The position numbers were made by a program, and so were the translations under genes. DNA of 64,000 nucleotides from Roseobacter denitrificans OCh 114 (GTDB lineage Bacteria > Pseudomonadota > Alphaproteobacteria > Rhodobacterales > Rhodobacteraceae), in assembly GCF_000014045.1 (NCBI RefSeq), contig NC_008209.1:310001-374000 (forward strand). Direction: 5' to 3'. Shown piece after piece: positions 1 to 8,010 of this stretch. Numbering within the stretch: position 1 is the first letter of the stretch; each line of letters starts with the position of its first letter. The notes beneath the pieces were generated by a model. That model saw only the letters and a program-made list of their open reading frames with translations. It made no database searches and had not been told where the DNA came from.

Positions 1-372
1 TCACCCGTGATCGACCATTCCGTCAGGTTGATGAAGGCACTGCAGGACAAGGGGGTGCCGGTGTTTTCGCTGACGAATTTCGGCGTGGAAAGCTATGATT
101 TGGCAGCAACGCATTACCCATTCCTGCGCGCGTTTGACCGCGATTTCATCTCGGGCCATATGCGCATGATCAAGCCTGATCCTGCGATTTATGCGCAGGT
201 TGAGGCGACCGCAGGCATCAAGGGCGACGCGCTGCTGTTTACGGATGATCGCGATGACAATATCGCCGCCGCACAGGGTTTTGGCTGGCAAACCCATCTG
301 TTTGAAGGGCCGCAAGGCTGGGCCGACCGGCTGGTGGCATCCGGGCTCCTGACCCGCGCAGAAGCCGCATGA
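1..372 (+). CDS. HAD-superfamily hydrolase, C-terminal part (5' end outside window)
   Basis: The reading frame is open from base 1, so this is the 3' part of a gene that starts upstream. The visible ~123 residues carry HAD motif III (Lys in MIKPDPAIY) and motif IV (FTDDRDDN, the acidic pair that binds Mg2+), followed by the usual 'A-x-x-x-G-W/F-x-T' segment (AAAQGFGWQTHLF). That pattern is typical of the HAD-IA group (haloacid dehalogenase/phosphoglycolate-phosphatase-like). The substrate cannot be told. Its stop overlaps the start of the cyclodeaminase gene by 4 bases (ATGA), so the two are probably co-translated. Confidence 0.8.
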   Translation, partial: SPVIDHSVRLMKALQDKGVPVFSLTNFGVESYDLAATHYPFLRAFDRDFISGHMRMIKPDPAIYAQVEATAGIKGDALLFTDDRDDNIAAAQGFGWQTHLFEGPQGWADRLVASGLLTRAEAA

Positions 373-1292
373 GCCCCATTCCCATCATACCCTTTTCTGA
401 AGGCGAGGCAGTGCTGGACTGGATCGGTCTAACGGATGCCTTGGCCGCAGGCCACCTTTTGCCCAAGGCTGAAATTGCCGACACGTTTTTGTACCGCGAT
501 CCGGATACGCTGCTGAACCGCGCGGCGTGGATCGACGGTCTGGGCCTTGCGGTAAAATCCGCCACGATCTTTCCGGGCAACACGGCGCAGGGGCTGTCGA
601 GCGTCAATGGCGGCGTCACGCTCTATTGTGACAGGACCGGCACGCTGGAGGCGATTGTCGATTTCCACCTCGTGACCAAATGGAAAACCGCCGGAGACAG
701 CCTGTTGGCGGCGCGCCGTCTGGCACGGGCCGACAGCCGCACCATTCTGATCGTGGGCGCAGGCACACAGGCGCGTGCACTGCACAGCGCCTATTCGGCG
801 CTGTTCCCGCACGCGCAGTTTACCGTCTGGAACCGCACAGCGCAGAATGCAGAGCAGCTTGCCCGCGAGATCCCCGGCATTGCCATCGCTGAGGATCTGG
901 AAACAGCCGTCAGGGCCGCAGATATCGTCACGGCGGCGACCATGACGACCACGCCGCTGATCCATGGCGCATGGCTACAACCGGGTCAGCACATTGATCT
1001 GATCGGGGCCTATCGTCCCGATATGCGCGAGGTTGACGATGACGCCCTGCAGCGGACCCGCGTTTTTGTCGACAGCCTTGATACGACCGTCGATCACATT
1101 GGCGAGTTGAAAATTCCGATTGCGGCAGGCGCGTTCAGCGCCGATCAGATCGTAGCGGATTATTATGCGCCGGAATCGTTCAAACGCCAAGGCGACGATG
1201 AAATCACCCTGTTCAAGAATGGCGGTGGCGCGCATCTGGACCTCATGACCAGCCGCTTTATTCTGGAGCGCTGGCAGGCGCAGTCCGCATGA
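369..1292 (+). CDS. ornithine cyclodeaminase / mu-crystallin family protein
   Basis: A 307-residue protein of normal length for the ornithine cyclodeaminase/mu-crystallin family of NAD(P)-dependent enzymes. The dinucleotide-binding Rossmann motif is ILIVGAGTQARAL (around residue 122), preceded by the conserved K-W-K-T-A-G segment that contributes to substrate binding, and followed by a late 'DLIGAYRPDMREVDD' block conserved in the family. Members include ornithine cyclodeaminase, alanine dehydrogenase and ketimine reductases; which reaction this one performs cannot be decided from sequence. The ATG overlaps the upstream stop (ATGA), and the 3' end overlaps the next start in the same way, making a three-gene operon. 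Confidence 0.85.
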   Translation: MSPIPIIPFSEGEAVLDWIGLTDALAAGHLLPKAEIADTFLYRDPDTLLNRAAWIDGLGLAVKSATIFPGNTAQGLSSVNGGVTLYCDRTGTLEAIVDFHLVTKWKTAGDSLLAARRLARADSRTILIVGAGTQARALHSAYSALFPHAQFTVWNRTAQNAEQLAREIPGIAIAEDLETAVRAADIVTAATMTTTPLIHGAWLQPGQHIDLIGAYRPDMREVDDDALQRTRVFVDSLDTTVDHIGELKIPIAAGAFSADQIVADYYAPESFKRQGDDEITLFKNGGGAHLDLMTSRFILERWQAQSA

Positions 1293-2212
1293 TCTGGGCG
1301 CTGCTGCTACTGGCGGGCATTGCGGCAGCACCCTTTGTGATCGAGGCCCTGCGCCGCCCCATGAACGCCGCCGCGCGCAAATCGGCCCCCGGCGCGTTTG
1401 TTGATCTGTCGCAAGGGGTCACGCATTATCAATGGTCCGGCCCGGCAGAGGGCCCTGTCATCGTCTGCATCCACGGGCTGACAACGCCGAGCTTTGTCTG
1501 GCAGGCTCTGCGCCCTGCGCTTGAGCGGCGGGGGTTTCGTATCCTGTCCTATGACCTATACGGGCGCGGCTACTCCGACCGGCCCAAAGGCGTGCAGAAC
1601 CCGGCATTTTTCCTGCAACAGCTGAACGACCTGCTGGCCAGCCAAGACGTGCGAACGGATGTAACCGTGGTCGGCTATTCGATGGGCGGGACGATTGCGA
1701 CCCTTTTTGCGGCGGATCGACCGCAGGATATCCGACAGATGGTCCTGTTGGCCCCTGCCGGGATGCGCCCGGTCGGATCGGGCCTGTTCAAAGCGGCGGT
1801 GCAAAACGCCGTTCTGGGACGCTGGGTCATGCTGGCCCTTTACCCGTCGATCCTGCGCAAGGGCCTGCGCGCAGAGGCGCATGTGCCATCCAGCGTACCG
1901 GGGATCAACGCGCTGCAGCACGCCGAATTGACGTGGCGCGGCTTTGTCCCGGCGGTCCACTCCAGCCTGCTTGGTATGCTGAGCGATGGCCTTGCGGCGG
2001 AACATGCCTCACTGGCGCAGCGGAAGGTTCCGGTCATGGCGATCTGGGGTGCAGCGGATGATGTGATCCCCTTGGCCGCCAAGGATCAGCTTGCTGAATG
2101 GAACCCAAACGCGCAACAACAGGTGATCCCGGACGCGGGCCATGGGCTGACCTATACCCATTGCGATGAAATTGACGCCCTGCTTGCGCCTTTTCTTGCA
2201 AAGGATGCCTAA
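1289..2212 (+). CDS. alpha/beta-fold hydrolase with N-terminal membrane anchor
   Basis: A 307-residue alpha/beta hydrolase. Visible parts: an N-terminal hydrophobic segment (residues 2-20) that should anchor it in the inner membrane; the oxyanion-loop HG motif (CIHGLTTPSFVW); the nucleophile elbow GYSMGG with Ser as nucleophile; a late Asp in WGAADDVIPL; and the catalytic His in DAGHGLTY. The triad is therefore complete. The substrate is not predictable. It starts inside the preceding stop codon (ATGA) and its own stop overlaps tail-to-tail with the MFS gene on the other strand. Confidence 0.85.
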   Translation: MIWALLLLAGIAAAPFVIEALRRPMNAAARKSAPGAFVDLSQGVTHYQWSGPAEGPVIVCIHGLTTPSFVWQALRPALERRGFRILSYDLYGRGYSDRPKGVQNPAFFLQQLNDLLASQDVRTDVTVVGYSMGGTIATLFAADRPQDIRQMVLLAPAGMRPVGSGLFKAAVQNAVLGRWVMLALYPSILRKGLRAEAHVPSSVPGINALQHAELTWRGFVPAVHSSLLGMLSDGLAAEHASLAQRKVPVMAIWGAADDVIPLAAKDQLAEWNPNAQQQVIPDAGHGLTYTHCDEIDALLAPFLAKDA

Positions 2213-3450
2213 ACGGTCTGCAACCCTTCCAGCCGCCGTTCGCGGATCGGCAGATGGATGATTGCGCTGAAGGCCCCGACGGCCAGACCGATCCACCACA
2301 CCAGCGTATAATCCCCGTAGACATCATACATGCGCCCACCCAGCCAGATGCCCAGAAAGCCCCCCAACTGGTGGCTCAGGAACACGATACCATAAAGCGT
2401 GCCCATATAGCGCAGCCCGTAGATATGCGCGATCAGCCCCGAGGTCAGCGGAATGGTGGCCAACCACAATGACCCCATGGCGAGCGAGAAAAGAATGACG
2501 CTCGTCGGTGTAATCGGGAACATGATGAACAGCGCCCCGACAACCGTTCGCGCCGTATAAATTCCAGCCAGCAGGTATTTCTTGGAATAGTATTTGCCGG
2601 CCCACCCGGCCAGCAACGTCCCCGCGATATTGGCAAGGCCGATGAGGGAAATCGCCACCGCCCCCAATGCAGAGGTCGTGCTGATCCCCATATTGTCGAG
2701 CATCCCACCCGGCATGATCGGGCCACACAACTCGGTAACAAAGGCGGGCAAATGCGCCGTGATGAACCCCAGCTGATACCCGCAGGAAAAGAAGCCGAGG
2801 TAGATGAAGGTAAAAGACGGGTCCCGAAAGGCCTTGCCAAGGATCTCCTTGAGGCTTTCTTCAAGGTCGGTTTTTGTGGCCATGGCCGGTGCGCGCATCA
2901 TCGGAAGCGTCAAAAGAATGGCGAGGATCGCAATCGCAAAAACCACGAAAGTCGCCTGCCACGACATGAATGAAAGCAGCCATTCCGCGATGGGCGGTCC
3001 GAATATCTGCCCACCGCTGCCCGCCGCAGAGACAATCGCCAGCGACATGGACCGGTTTTCGGCAGAGGACGCACGCCCCACGACCGCAAGGATCACGCCA
3101 AACCCGGTGCCCGCAATCCCGAAACCAAGGAGCCACGCATAAAGCTGATGTTCGATCGGCGTGCTGGCCCCTGCCGACAGCAAAAGCCCCAGCGCGTAAA
3201 TGACCGCACCGAGCACGATCGACTTTCTGTCACCGATCTTTTCCGCCAGCGCACCGAAAAGCGGCTGGCCGATCCCCCAGGCGAGGTTCTGGATCGCTAT
3301 CGCAAGGGAAAATTCGGCCCGCAGCCACCCGAATTCGTCCGCAATTGGAATCTGGAACACGCCAAAGGTCGACCGGATCGCAAAGCTGACGATGATGATC
3401 GCGCAGCCAACAATCAAAACCGGCGTGAAAAGTGGGGCGGATTTGGGCAA
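2209..3450 (-). CDS. MFS transporter (12-TM permease)
   Basis: A major facilitator superfamily permease of about 413 residues with alternating hydrophobic segments through its length. The loop 2-3 signature is visible as GALAEKIGDRKSI. The longest open frame starts with TTG at 3501, but the TTG at 3450 has a much better ribosome binding site (AAGGA, 8 bases upstream) and puts the first membrane helix right after a short basic N-terminus, so I prefer it. The overall look resembles monocarboxylate/oxalate-formate-type MFS proteins; substrate unknown. Its 3' end overlaps the convergent hydrolase gene by 4 bases. Confidence 0.8.
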   Translation of the reverse strand: MPKSAPLFTPVLIVGCAIIIVSFAIRSTFGVFQIPIADEFGWLRAEFSLAIAIQNLAWGIGQPLFGALAEKIGDRKSIVLGAVIYALGLLLSAGASTPIEHQLYAWLLGFGIAGTGFGVILAVVGRASSAENRSMSLAIVSAAGSGGQIFGPPIAEWLLSFMSWQATFVVFAIAILAILLTLPMMRAPAMATKTDLEESLKEILGKAFRDPSFTFIYLGFFSCGYQLGFITAHLPAFVTELCGPIMPGGMLDNMGISTTSALGAVAISLIGLANIAGTLLAGWAGKYYSKKYLLAGIYTARTVVGALFIMFPITPTSVILFSLAMGSLWLATIPLTSGLIAHIYGLRYMGTLYGIVFLSHQLGGFLGIWLGGRMYDVYGDYTLVWWIGLAVGAFSAIIHLPIRERRLEGLQTV

Positions 3451-3583
3451 AATGTGATCCTTGATGTGTGGGCACACTACGATCTCGGATCGAAACGTCA
3501 ATTCAGGAGTTTTTATGCCCGCCGCACAATCCTTGATATGTGCCGCCTCTTTTCTCGCGCAGCCACAGTCGCTATTGGGGATT

Positions 3584-4642
3584 ATGACCAGCCTGTCGCA
3601 ACACTACATGAGCCTCACGCAGGACGGCACGCTCATCGCCGATCCGGCGCAGATTGCGGCTTTGCCCGAGTTCGAGCGCGTGCATGACGCCCTGTTGCAG
3701 CCCGTCAAAAAAGGGCTGTTCCGCAAGGTACCGGAACCGCCAAAGGGTGTCTATTTCTGGGGGGGCGTGGGACGCGGAAAATCCATGTTGATGGATCTGT
3801 TCGTGGAGCACCTTGACGGCATTCCAGCGCGCCGCGTGCATTTTCATGCCTTCATGCAGGAGATACATGCCGCCATGCATGAGGTGCGCAAATCCGGCGT
3901 CGAAGACGCGATCAGCCCAGTTGCCGCCGATGTCGCCGCCTCTGTGCGATTGCTCGCCTTTGATGAAATGCAGATCAGCGATATTACCGATGCGATGATC
4001 GTCGGACGTCTGTTTGAGGCGCTGTTCAACGCGGGCGTTGTGGTTATCACCACATCCAACCGGCACCCGGATGAGCTTTATAAGAACGGGTTGAACCGCG
4101 ATCTTTTCCTGCCGTTCATCGCCCTGATCAAAGAGCGCATGGTCATTCATGAACTGGTCAGCCCGACCGATTACCGACAGGACCGGCTCGGGGGGCAACA
4201 GGTCTATTTCACCCCGGTCAATTCTGACGCACGCAAGGCCATGGATGCGGTTTGGGACGATCTGGCCGGGGGGGCGGGCACGCCGCTTGTCCTCAAGGTC
4301 AAAGGGCGGGATGTCGAAATTCCAGCCTTCCGCAACAGCGTAGCGCGCGCCGGGTTTCACGACCTGTGCGGCAAGCCATTGGGGCCTGCCGATTACCTGA
4401 CGCTGGCCGAAGCTGTCAAAGTGCTGATGATCGACGGCATCCCCACTTTGTCCCGTTCGAACTTCAATGAGGCGAAGCGGTTCGTGACGCTGATTGATGC
4501 GCTTTACGAGGCCAAGGTGCGCCTGATCTGCTCGGCAGCGGCGAAACCGGAAATGCTATATGTCGAGGGCGAGGGCACGTTTGAGTTCGAACGCACGGCC
4601 TCAAGACTGCGCGAGATGCAGGGGAGCGACTGGGGGCAATAG
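3584..4642 (+). CDS. zapE: cell division ATPase ZapE (AFG1-like)
   Basis: A 352-residue AFG1/ZapE-family P-loop ATPase. The Walker A motif is WGGVGRGKSML, Walker B is LLAFDEMQISDITDA, and the sensor region TTSNRHPDELYKNGLNR is highly conserved in this family. In E. coli ZapE acts at the Z-ring under stress, and the mitochondrial homologue is involved in turnover of respiratory-complex subunits. The open frame extends to 3461, but the first ~41 codons are not family-like and overlap the divergent promoter region; the ATG at 3584 (MTSLSQHYMSL) gives the normal N-terminus. Confidence 0.92.
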   Translation: MTSLSQHYMSLTQDGTLIADPAQIAALPEFERVHDALLQPVKKGLFRKVPEPPKGVYFWGGVGRGKSMLMDLFVEHLDGIPARRVHFHAFMQEIHAAMHEVRKSGVEDAISPVAADVAASVRLLAFDEMQISDITDAMIVGRLFEALFNAGVVVITTSNRHPDELYKNGLNRDLFLPFIALIKERMVIHELVSPTDYRQDRLGGQQVYFTPVNSDARKAMDAVWDDLAGGAGTPLVLKVKGRDVEIPAFRNSVARAGFHDLCGKPLGPADYLTLAEAVKVLMIDGIPTLSRSNFNEAKRFVTLIDALYEAKVRLICSAAAKPEMLYVEGEGTFEFERTASRLREMQGSDWGQ

Positions 4643-4647
4643 CGCCC

Positions 4648-5922
4648 CTAACCGTTCTCGCGCAAGATCGCCCCGGCAAGATAGAGCGAGCCGCAAATCA
4701 ACACCCGCGCCTGTGGCGTGGTTGCGACGATTTTTGCCAGCGCTGCCCCCACATCATCCGCCACATCCGCCGAAAACCCCACATTGCGGGCCGCTTCGGC
4801 GGTGGCCTCGGCGGGTAAGGTGCTGGCTTCACCCGGGATCGACACGGCAGTCAGATCCTGCGTCACAGCGGCCAGCGGGCGCAGATACCCGTCGATATCC
4901 TTGGTGTTCAACATCCCGCAAATCAGATGCGTTGGCCGCTCGGGCAGGCTGTGCAGATGCGCGGCCAGTGCTTCACCGGCAGCGGGGTTATGCCCCCCAT
5001 CCAGCCAGAGTTCCGCCTGCGGTGCGGCATCCGTCAGAGGCCCGGTTTTCAGGCGCTGCATACGGGCGGGCCAGAAGGCGGTTGTGACCGCAGCTTCGGC
5101 GACGTGTTCGTCAAACCCGAGATAGCGCAGAGCGGTCAGTGCCGCGCCCGCGTTCATAATCTGATGCGCGCCGGGCAGGTTGGGCATCGGTAAATCCAGC
5201 AAGCCGGCATCATCCTGATAGCTGATCCGATCGCGATCAGGCCCCACGTGCCACTGCTGCCCATAGGCCAGCAGCGGCGCTGCGTGACGTTGTGCGACCT
5301 CTTCGATAACCTCCATGCCATCATCGGCCTGACGTGACACGATGCAGGGCACGCCCGGTTTGATGATGCCCGCCTTTTCAAAAGCAATCTTGCGCAGCGT
5401 ATCCCCAAGAAACTGCTCGTGGTCCATGGAGACCGGCGTGATCATGGTCAGCACCGGGTCATCCACCACATTCGTCGCATCCAGCCGCCCGCCCAGACCA
5501 ACCTCAAGCAGCGTAAAATCGGCGGGTGTGCGCGAAAACGCCAGCAGGGCGGCACAGGTTGTGATTTCGAAATAGGTGATGTCGCCACCCCCGTTCGCGG
5601 CGTAGCATTCATCGAGCACTGCCGTGAGGTCTGCTTCGGAAATCAAATCCCCCGCCACACGGATGCGTTCGTGAAAGCGCGCCAGATGCGGGCTGGTATA
5701 GGCGTGCACGGATTTGCCCGCAGCCTCCAGCCCGGCACGGATCATCGCCTGTGTCGAACCCTTGCCGTTCGTGCCTGCGATATGGATCACCGGCGGTAGG
5801 TTGCGTTGCGGATTGCCCAGCGCATCCAGCAGCCGCCACACACGGTCGAGCGTCAGGTCGATCACCTTGGGGTGCAACGCCATCATCCGCTCAAGAATGA
5901 CGTCGGACGATGTGCTGTTCAT
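4648..5922 (-). CDS. folC: bifunctional folylpolyglutamate synthase/dihydrofolate synthase
   Basis: A 424-residue Mur-ligase-like enzyme that adds glutamate to dihydropteroate and to folates. The ATP-binding loop [14 protein letters not shown] lies near residue 50, the [11 protein letters not shown] block ([12 protein letters not shown]) follows, and the metal/substrate motif [14 protein letters not shown] and the C-terminal DGGHNP loop are intact. The start overlaps the accD stop by 4 bases, the conserved accD-folC arrangement of many proteobacteria. Confidence 0.96.
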   Translation of the reverse strand: MNSTSSDVILERMMALHPKVIDLTLDRVWRLLDALGNPQRNLPPVIHIAGTNGKGSTQAMIRAGLEAAGKSVHAYTSPHLARFHERIRVAGDLISEADLTAVLDECYAANGGGDITYFEITTCAALLAFSRTPADFTLLEVGLGGRLDATNVVDDPVLTMITPVSMDHEQFLGDTLRKIAFEKAGIIKPGVPCIVSRQADDGMEVIEEVAQRHAAPLLAYGQQWHVGPDRDRISYQDDAGLLDLPMPNLPGAHQIMNAGAALTALRYLGFDEHVAEAAVTTAFWPARMQRLKTGPLTDAAPQAELWLDGGHNPAAGEALAAHLHSLPERPTHLICGMLNTKDIDGYLRPLAAVTQDLTAVSIPGEASTLPAEATAEAARNVGFSADVADDVGAALAKIVATTPQARVLICGSLYLAGAILRENG

Positions 5923-6863
5923 TTTTCGGCAGTATCCACAGGTGTTTCGGTCGCATCTTGTGTTGGCGCAGCATCGTCCGGTTGCGGCGCTGGTAGATCC
6001 CCGCGCACAGCCGGCGGCAGGCCGAGCAACATGCGCGTGATCGTGATCAATTCATCCCGCATCTTTGTGCGATGCGTCACGCGGTCCAGCATGCCATGAT
6101 CCAGCAGGTATTCCGCGCGCTGGAACCCCTCGGGCAGCTTTTCACGGATTGTCTGTTCGATCACACGTGGCCCGGCAAAACAAATCAGCGCATTGGGTTC
6201 GGCAATATGCACATCGCCCAGCATCGCATAGCTGGCCGTGACACCGCCCGTGGTCGGATGGGTCAATACAACGATATAGGGCAAGCCCGCTTCCTTGAGC
6301 ATCTGCACCGCGACCGTCGTGCGCGGCATCTGCATCAGCGACAGGATACCTTCCTGCATGCGCGCACCACCGGCGGCGGAAAACAGGATCAACGGGCGCT
6401 TGAGCCGGACCGCTTCCTGTGCGGCGGCAATGATGGCATTGCCCACATACATGCCCATCGACCCGGCCATGAAGGAAAAATCCTGCGCGGCGGCAACAAT
6501 CGGCGTGCGGCCGATTTCCCCGCAGCCCACCAGCATCGCCTCGACCTCTGATGTTTCTTTCTGGGCCGCTTTCAGACGATCCGGATACTTTTTCTGATCC
6601 CGAAAACCAAGCGGATCAGCGGTAGGCGGCGTGACATCGACTTCCGTGAAAATACCGCCATCGAACAACGCGGTCAACCGATCGCGGGCGGTGATGTTCA
6701 TGTGGTGATCGCAGTTGGTGCAGACATTTAGATTGTCCGACACTTCACGATGAAACAGCATCGTGCCGCATTCCGGGCATTTGGTCCAAAGGTTGTCCGG
6801 TGTTTCCCTGCGCGAAAAAATCGAGTTGATCCGCGGGCGGACGTAATTGGTGATCCAGTTCAT
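5919..6863 (-). CDS. accD: acetyl-CoA carboxylase carboxyltransferase subunit beta
   Basis: A 314-residue AccD. It forms the carboxyltransferase half of acetyl-CoA carboxylase with AccA, transferring CO2 from biotin to acetyl-CoA to give malonyl-CoA. The N-terminal four-cysteine zinc ribbon is present (CPECG ... CTNCDHHM, residues ~24-50), followed by the crotonase-fold carboxyltransferase domain with GGARMQEG and the [13 protein letters not shown] block. The C-terminal ~25 residues are low-complexity and acidic. It lies upstream of folC with a 4-base overlap. Confidence 0.96.
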   Translation of the reverse strand: MNWITNYVRPRINSIFSRRETPDNLWTKCPECGTMLFHREVSDNLNVCTNCDHHMNITARDRLTALFDGGIFTEVDVTPPTADPLGFRDQKKYPDRLKAAQKETSEVEAMLVGCGEIGRTPIVAAAQDFSFMAGSMGMYVGNAIIAAAQEAVRLKRPLILFSAAGGARMQEGILSLMQMPRTTVAVQMLKEAGLPYIVVLTHPTTGGVTASYAMLGDVHIAEPNALICFAGPRVIEQTIREKLPEGFQRAEYLLDHGMLDRVTHRTKMRDELITITRMLLGLPPAVRGDLPAPQPDDAAPTQDATETPVDTAEK

Positions 6864-6921
6864 AATGACGCCCCTGTGGCCTTGTTCAGCTTTAGATAAT
6901 CGCCCGCGCAGGAAAGTGCAA

Positions 6922-7821
6922 TCAGCGCCGGATCGCCAATCGGGCCGCCAGCCATGTGACCACCATCATCGCAAATTCCACCGGCAGCCAAGCGCGCAAT
7001 TCCTCGGTATCCGTCAGCGCAAAAGGGCTGAGGTACAGCGATAGACCAGACAGGCTGTCAGGCATGGAGACAAAAAGGATCGCCACGACATTATTGACGA
7101 AATGCACAGCGATGGCAGGTGCCAGCGTCCCTGCACGCGCCGTCAGGTCCGCCATGAGAACGCCGAAAATCACCGACCAGACCATGATGATGTCGGCGTT
7201 TTCCCCGGCCTCTTCCGGCATGTAATGGCCCAGACCAAAGAGTACGGATGGCACCAACAGCCAGGTCAGCGGCGATTTGAAACGTGCGGCCAGTTGTTGC
7301 TGCAGATACCCGCGAAACAGGATTTCCTCGGCACTGACCTGCACCATGATCGCCACAAGCGCAAAGGGGAGCACGACAAGCCACGCCCCGACAGTGACAT
7401 TGGGCACCAAAGGCGCCCCCATATCCCAGGGCGGCAGCGCGAACACCGCCGCATTCAGGATCACGAGCATCAGCAAAACCGCGACAAACTGGCTGCGAAA
7501 CGCGGCGGCGTCTCCGAATACGGCGGTGATGCCGCGGTTATGCGCGACCTTCAGGGCAACCATGACCGCCACCGCCAGCAAACCGAACGACAGCAGCAGA
7601 AACACAACCGACAGCTGCGACATGCGGCCATCCTGACCCGTCAAAGCCCCATAGGTTTCAGAGCCAAGCAGCGTAAAAAGCGACTGATGCAAAAACTGAT
7701 TGGCCAACAGGAAAACACCTGCGATCAGGATCACGCCAATGATCAGCCGCCAAACCTGCGCCTTGGGCCGCGCCGGTGCAACCAGCGCCTCATGCGCGCG
7801 GTATGCTCTGAACAGGGACAT
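6922..7821 (-). CDS. CPBP-family intramembrane metalloprotease
   Basis: A 299-residue multi-pass membrane protein of the CPBP/Abi (CAAX protease and bacteriocin-processing) family. The three catalytic motifs are in order: the glutamate pair with arginine ([14 protein letters not shown]), the second-helix Phe/His motif (LFGLGHY), and HFVNN. These form the membrane-embedded metal site. Substrate unknown; relatives process prenylated proteins or peptides or give bacteriocin immunity. The ATG at 7821 has GAGGA 7 bases upstream, and lies only 9 bases after the apparent original stop of the ABC-like gene, suggesting co-transcription. Confidence 0.85.
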   Translation of the reverse strand: MSLFRAYRAHEALVAPARPKAQVWRLIIGVILIAGVFLLANQFLHQSLFTLLGSETYGALTGQDGRMSQLSVVFLLLSFGLLAVAVMVALKVAHNRGITAVFGDAAAFRSQFVAVLLMLVILNAAVFALPPWDMGAPLVPNVTVGAWLVVLPFALVAIMVQVSAEEILFRGYLQQQLAARFKSPLTWLLVPSVLFGLGHYMPEEAGENADIIMVWSVIFGVLMADLTARAGTLAPAIAVHFVNNVVAILFVSMPDSLSGLSLYLSPFALTDTEELRAWLPVEFAMMVVTWLAARLAIRR

Positions 7822-7830
7822 GCGCGTCCT

Positions 7831-8010
7831 CTATTCCATCGCTTTTGATGGCTGCGGGGCAGCGCGCCCTGCAGCGCGCTGCTCTTCGGCCACTTCGCGA
7901 ATGCTCACACCCGACGCACGCAACACTTCCGCAGCCCCGGACAAATGGCTTGCCACCGTTTTCAAAAGGCTCATCAGCACATCGGGGTCATCCCCGATCA
8001 CGGCGCGAAA
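7831..8010 (-). pseudogene. severed C-terminal 59 codons of the ABC/cNMP-binding protein
   Basis: Directly after the TAG that ends the upstream open frame (8013-8011), the same frame stays open for 59 further codons with normal codon use and ends at TAG 7833-7831, 9 bases before the CPBP start. The translation (FRAVIGDDPDVLMSLLKTV, then ASHLSGAAEVLRASGVSIRE) continues the cyclic-nucleotide-binding-like domain naturally: it supplies the C-terminal helix expected after FLRIGAE. I infer that this was part of the ancestral gene and is now cut off by a nonsense mutation, a sequencing error or readthrough. Confidence 0.75.
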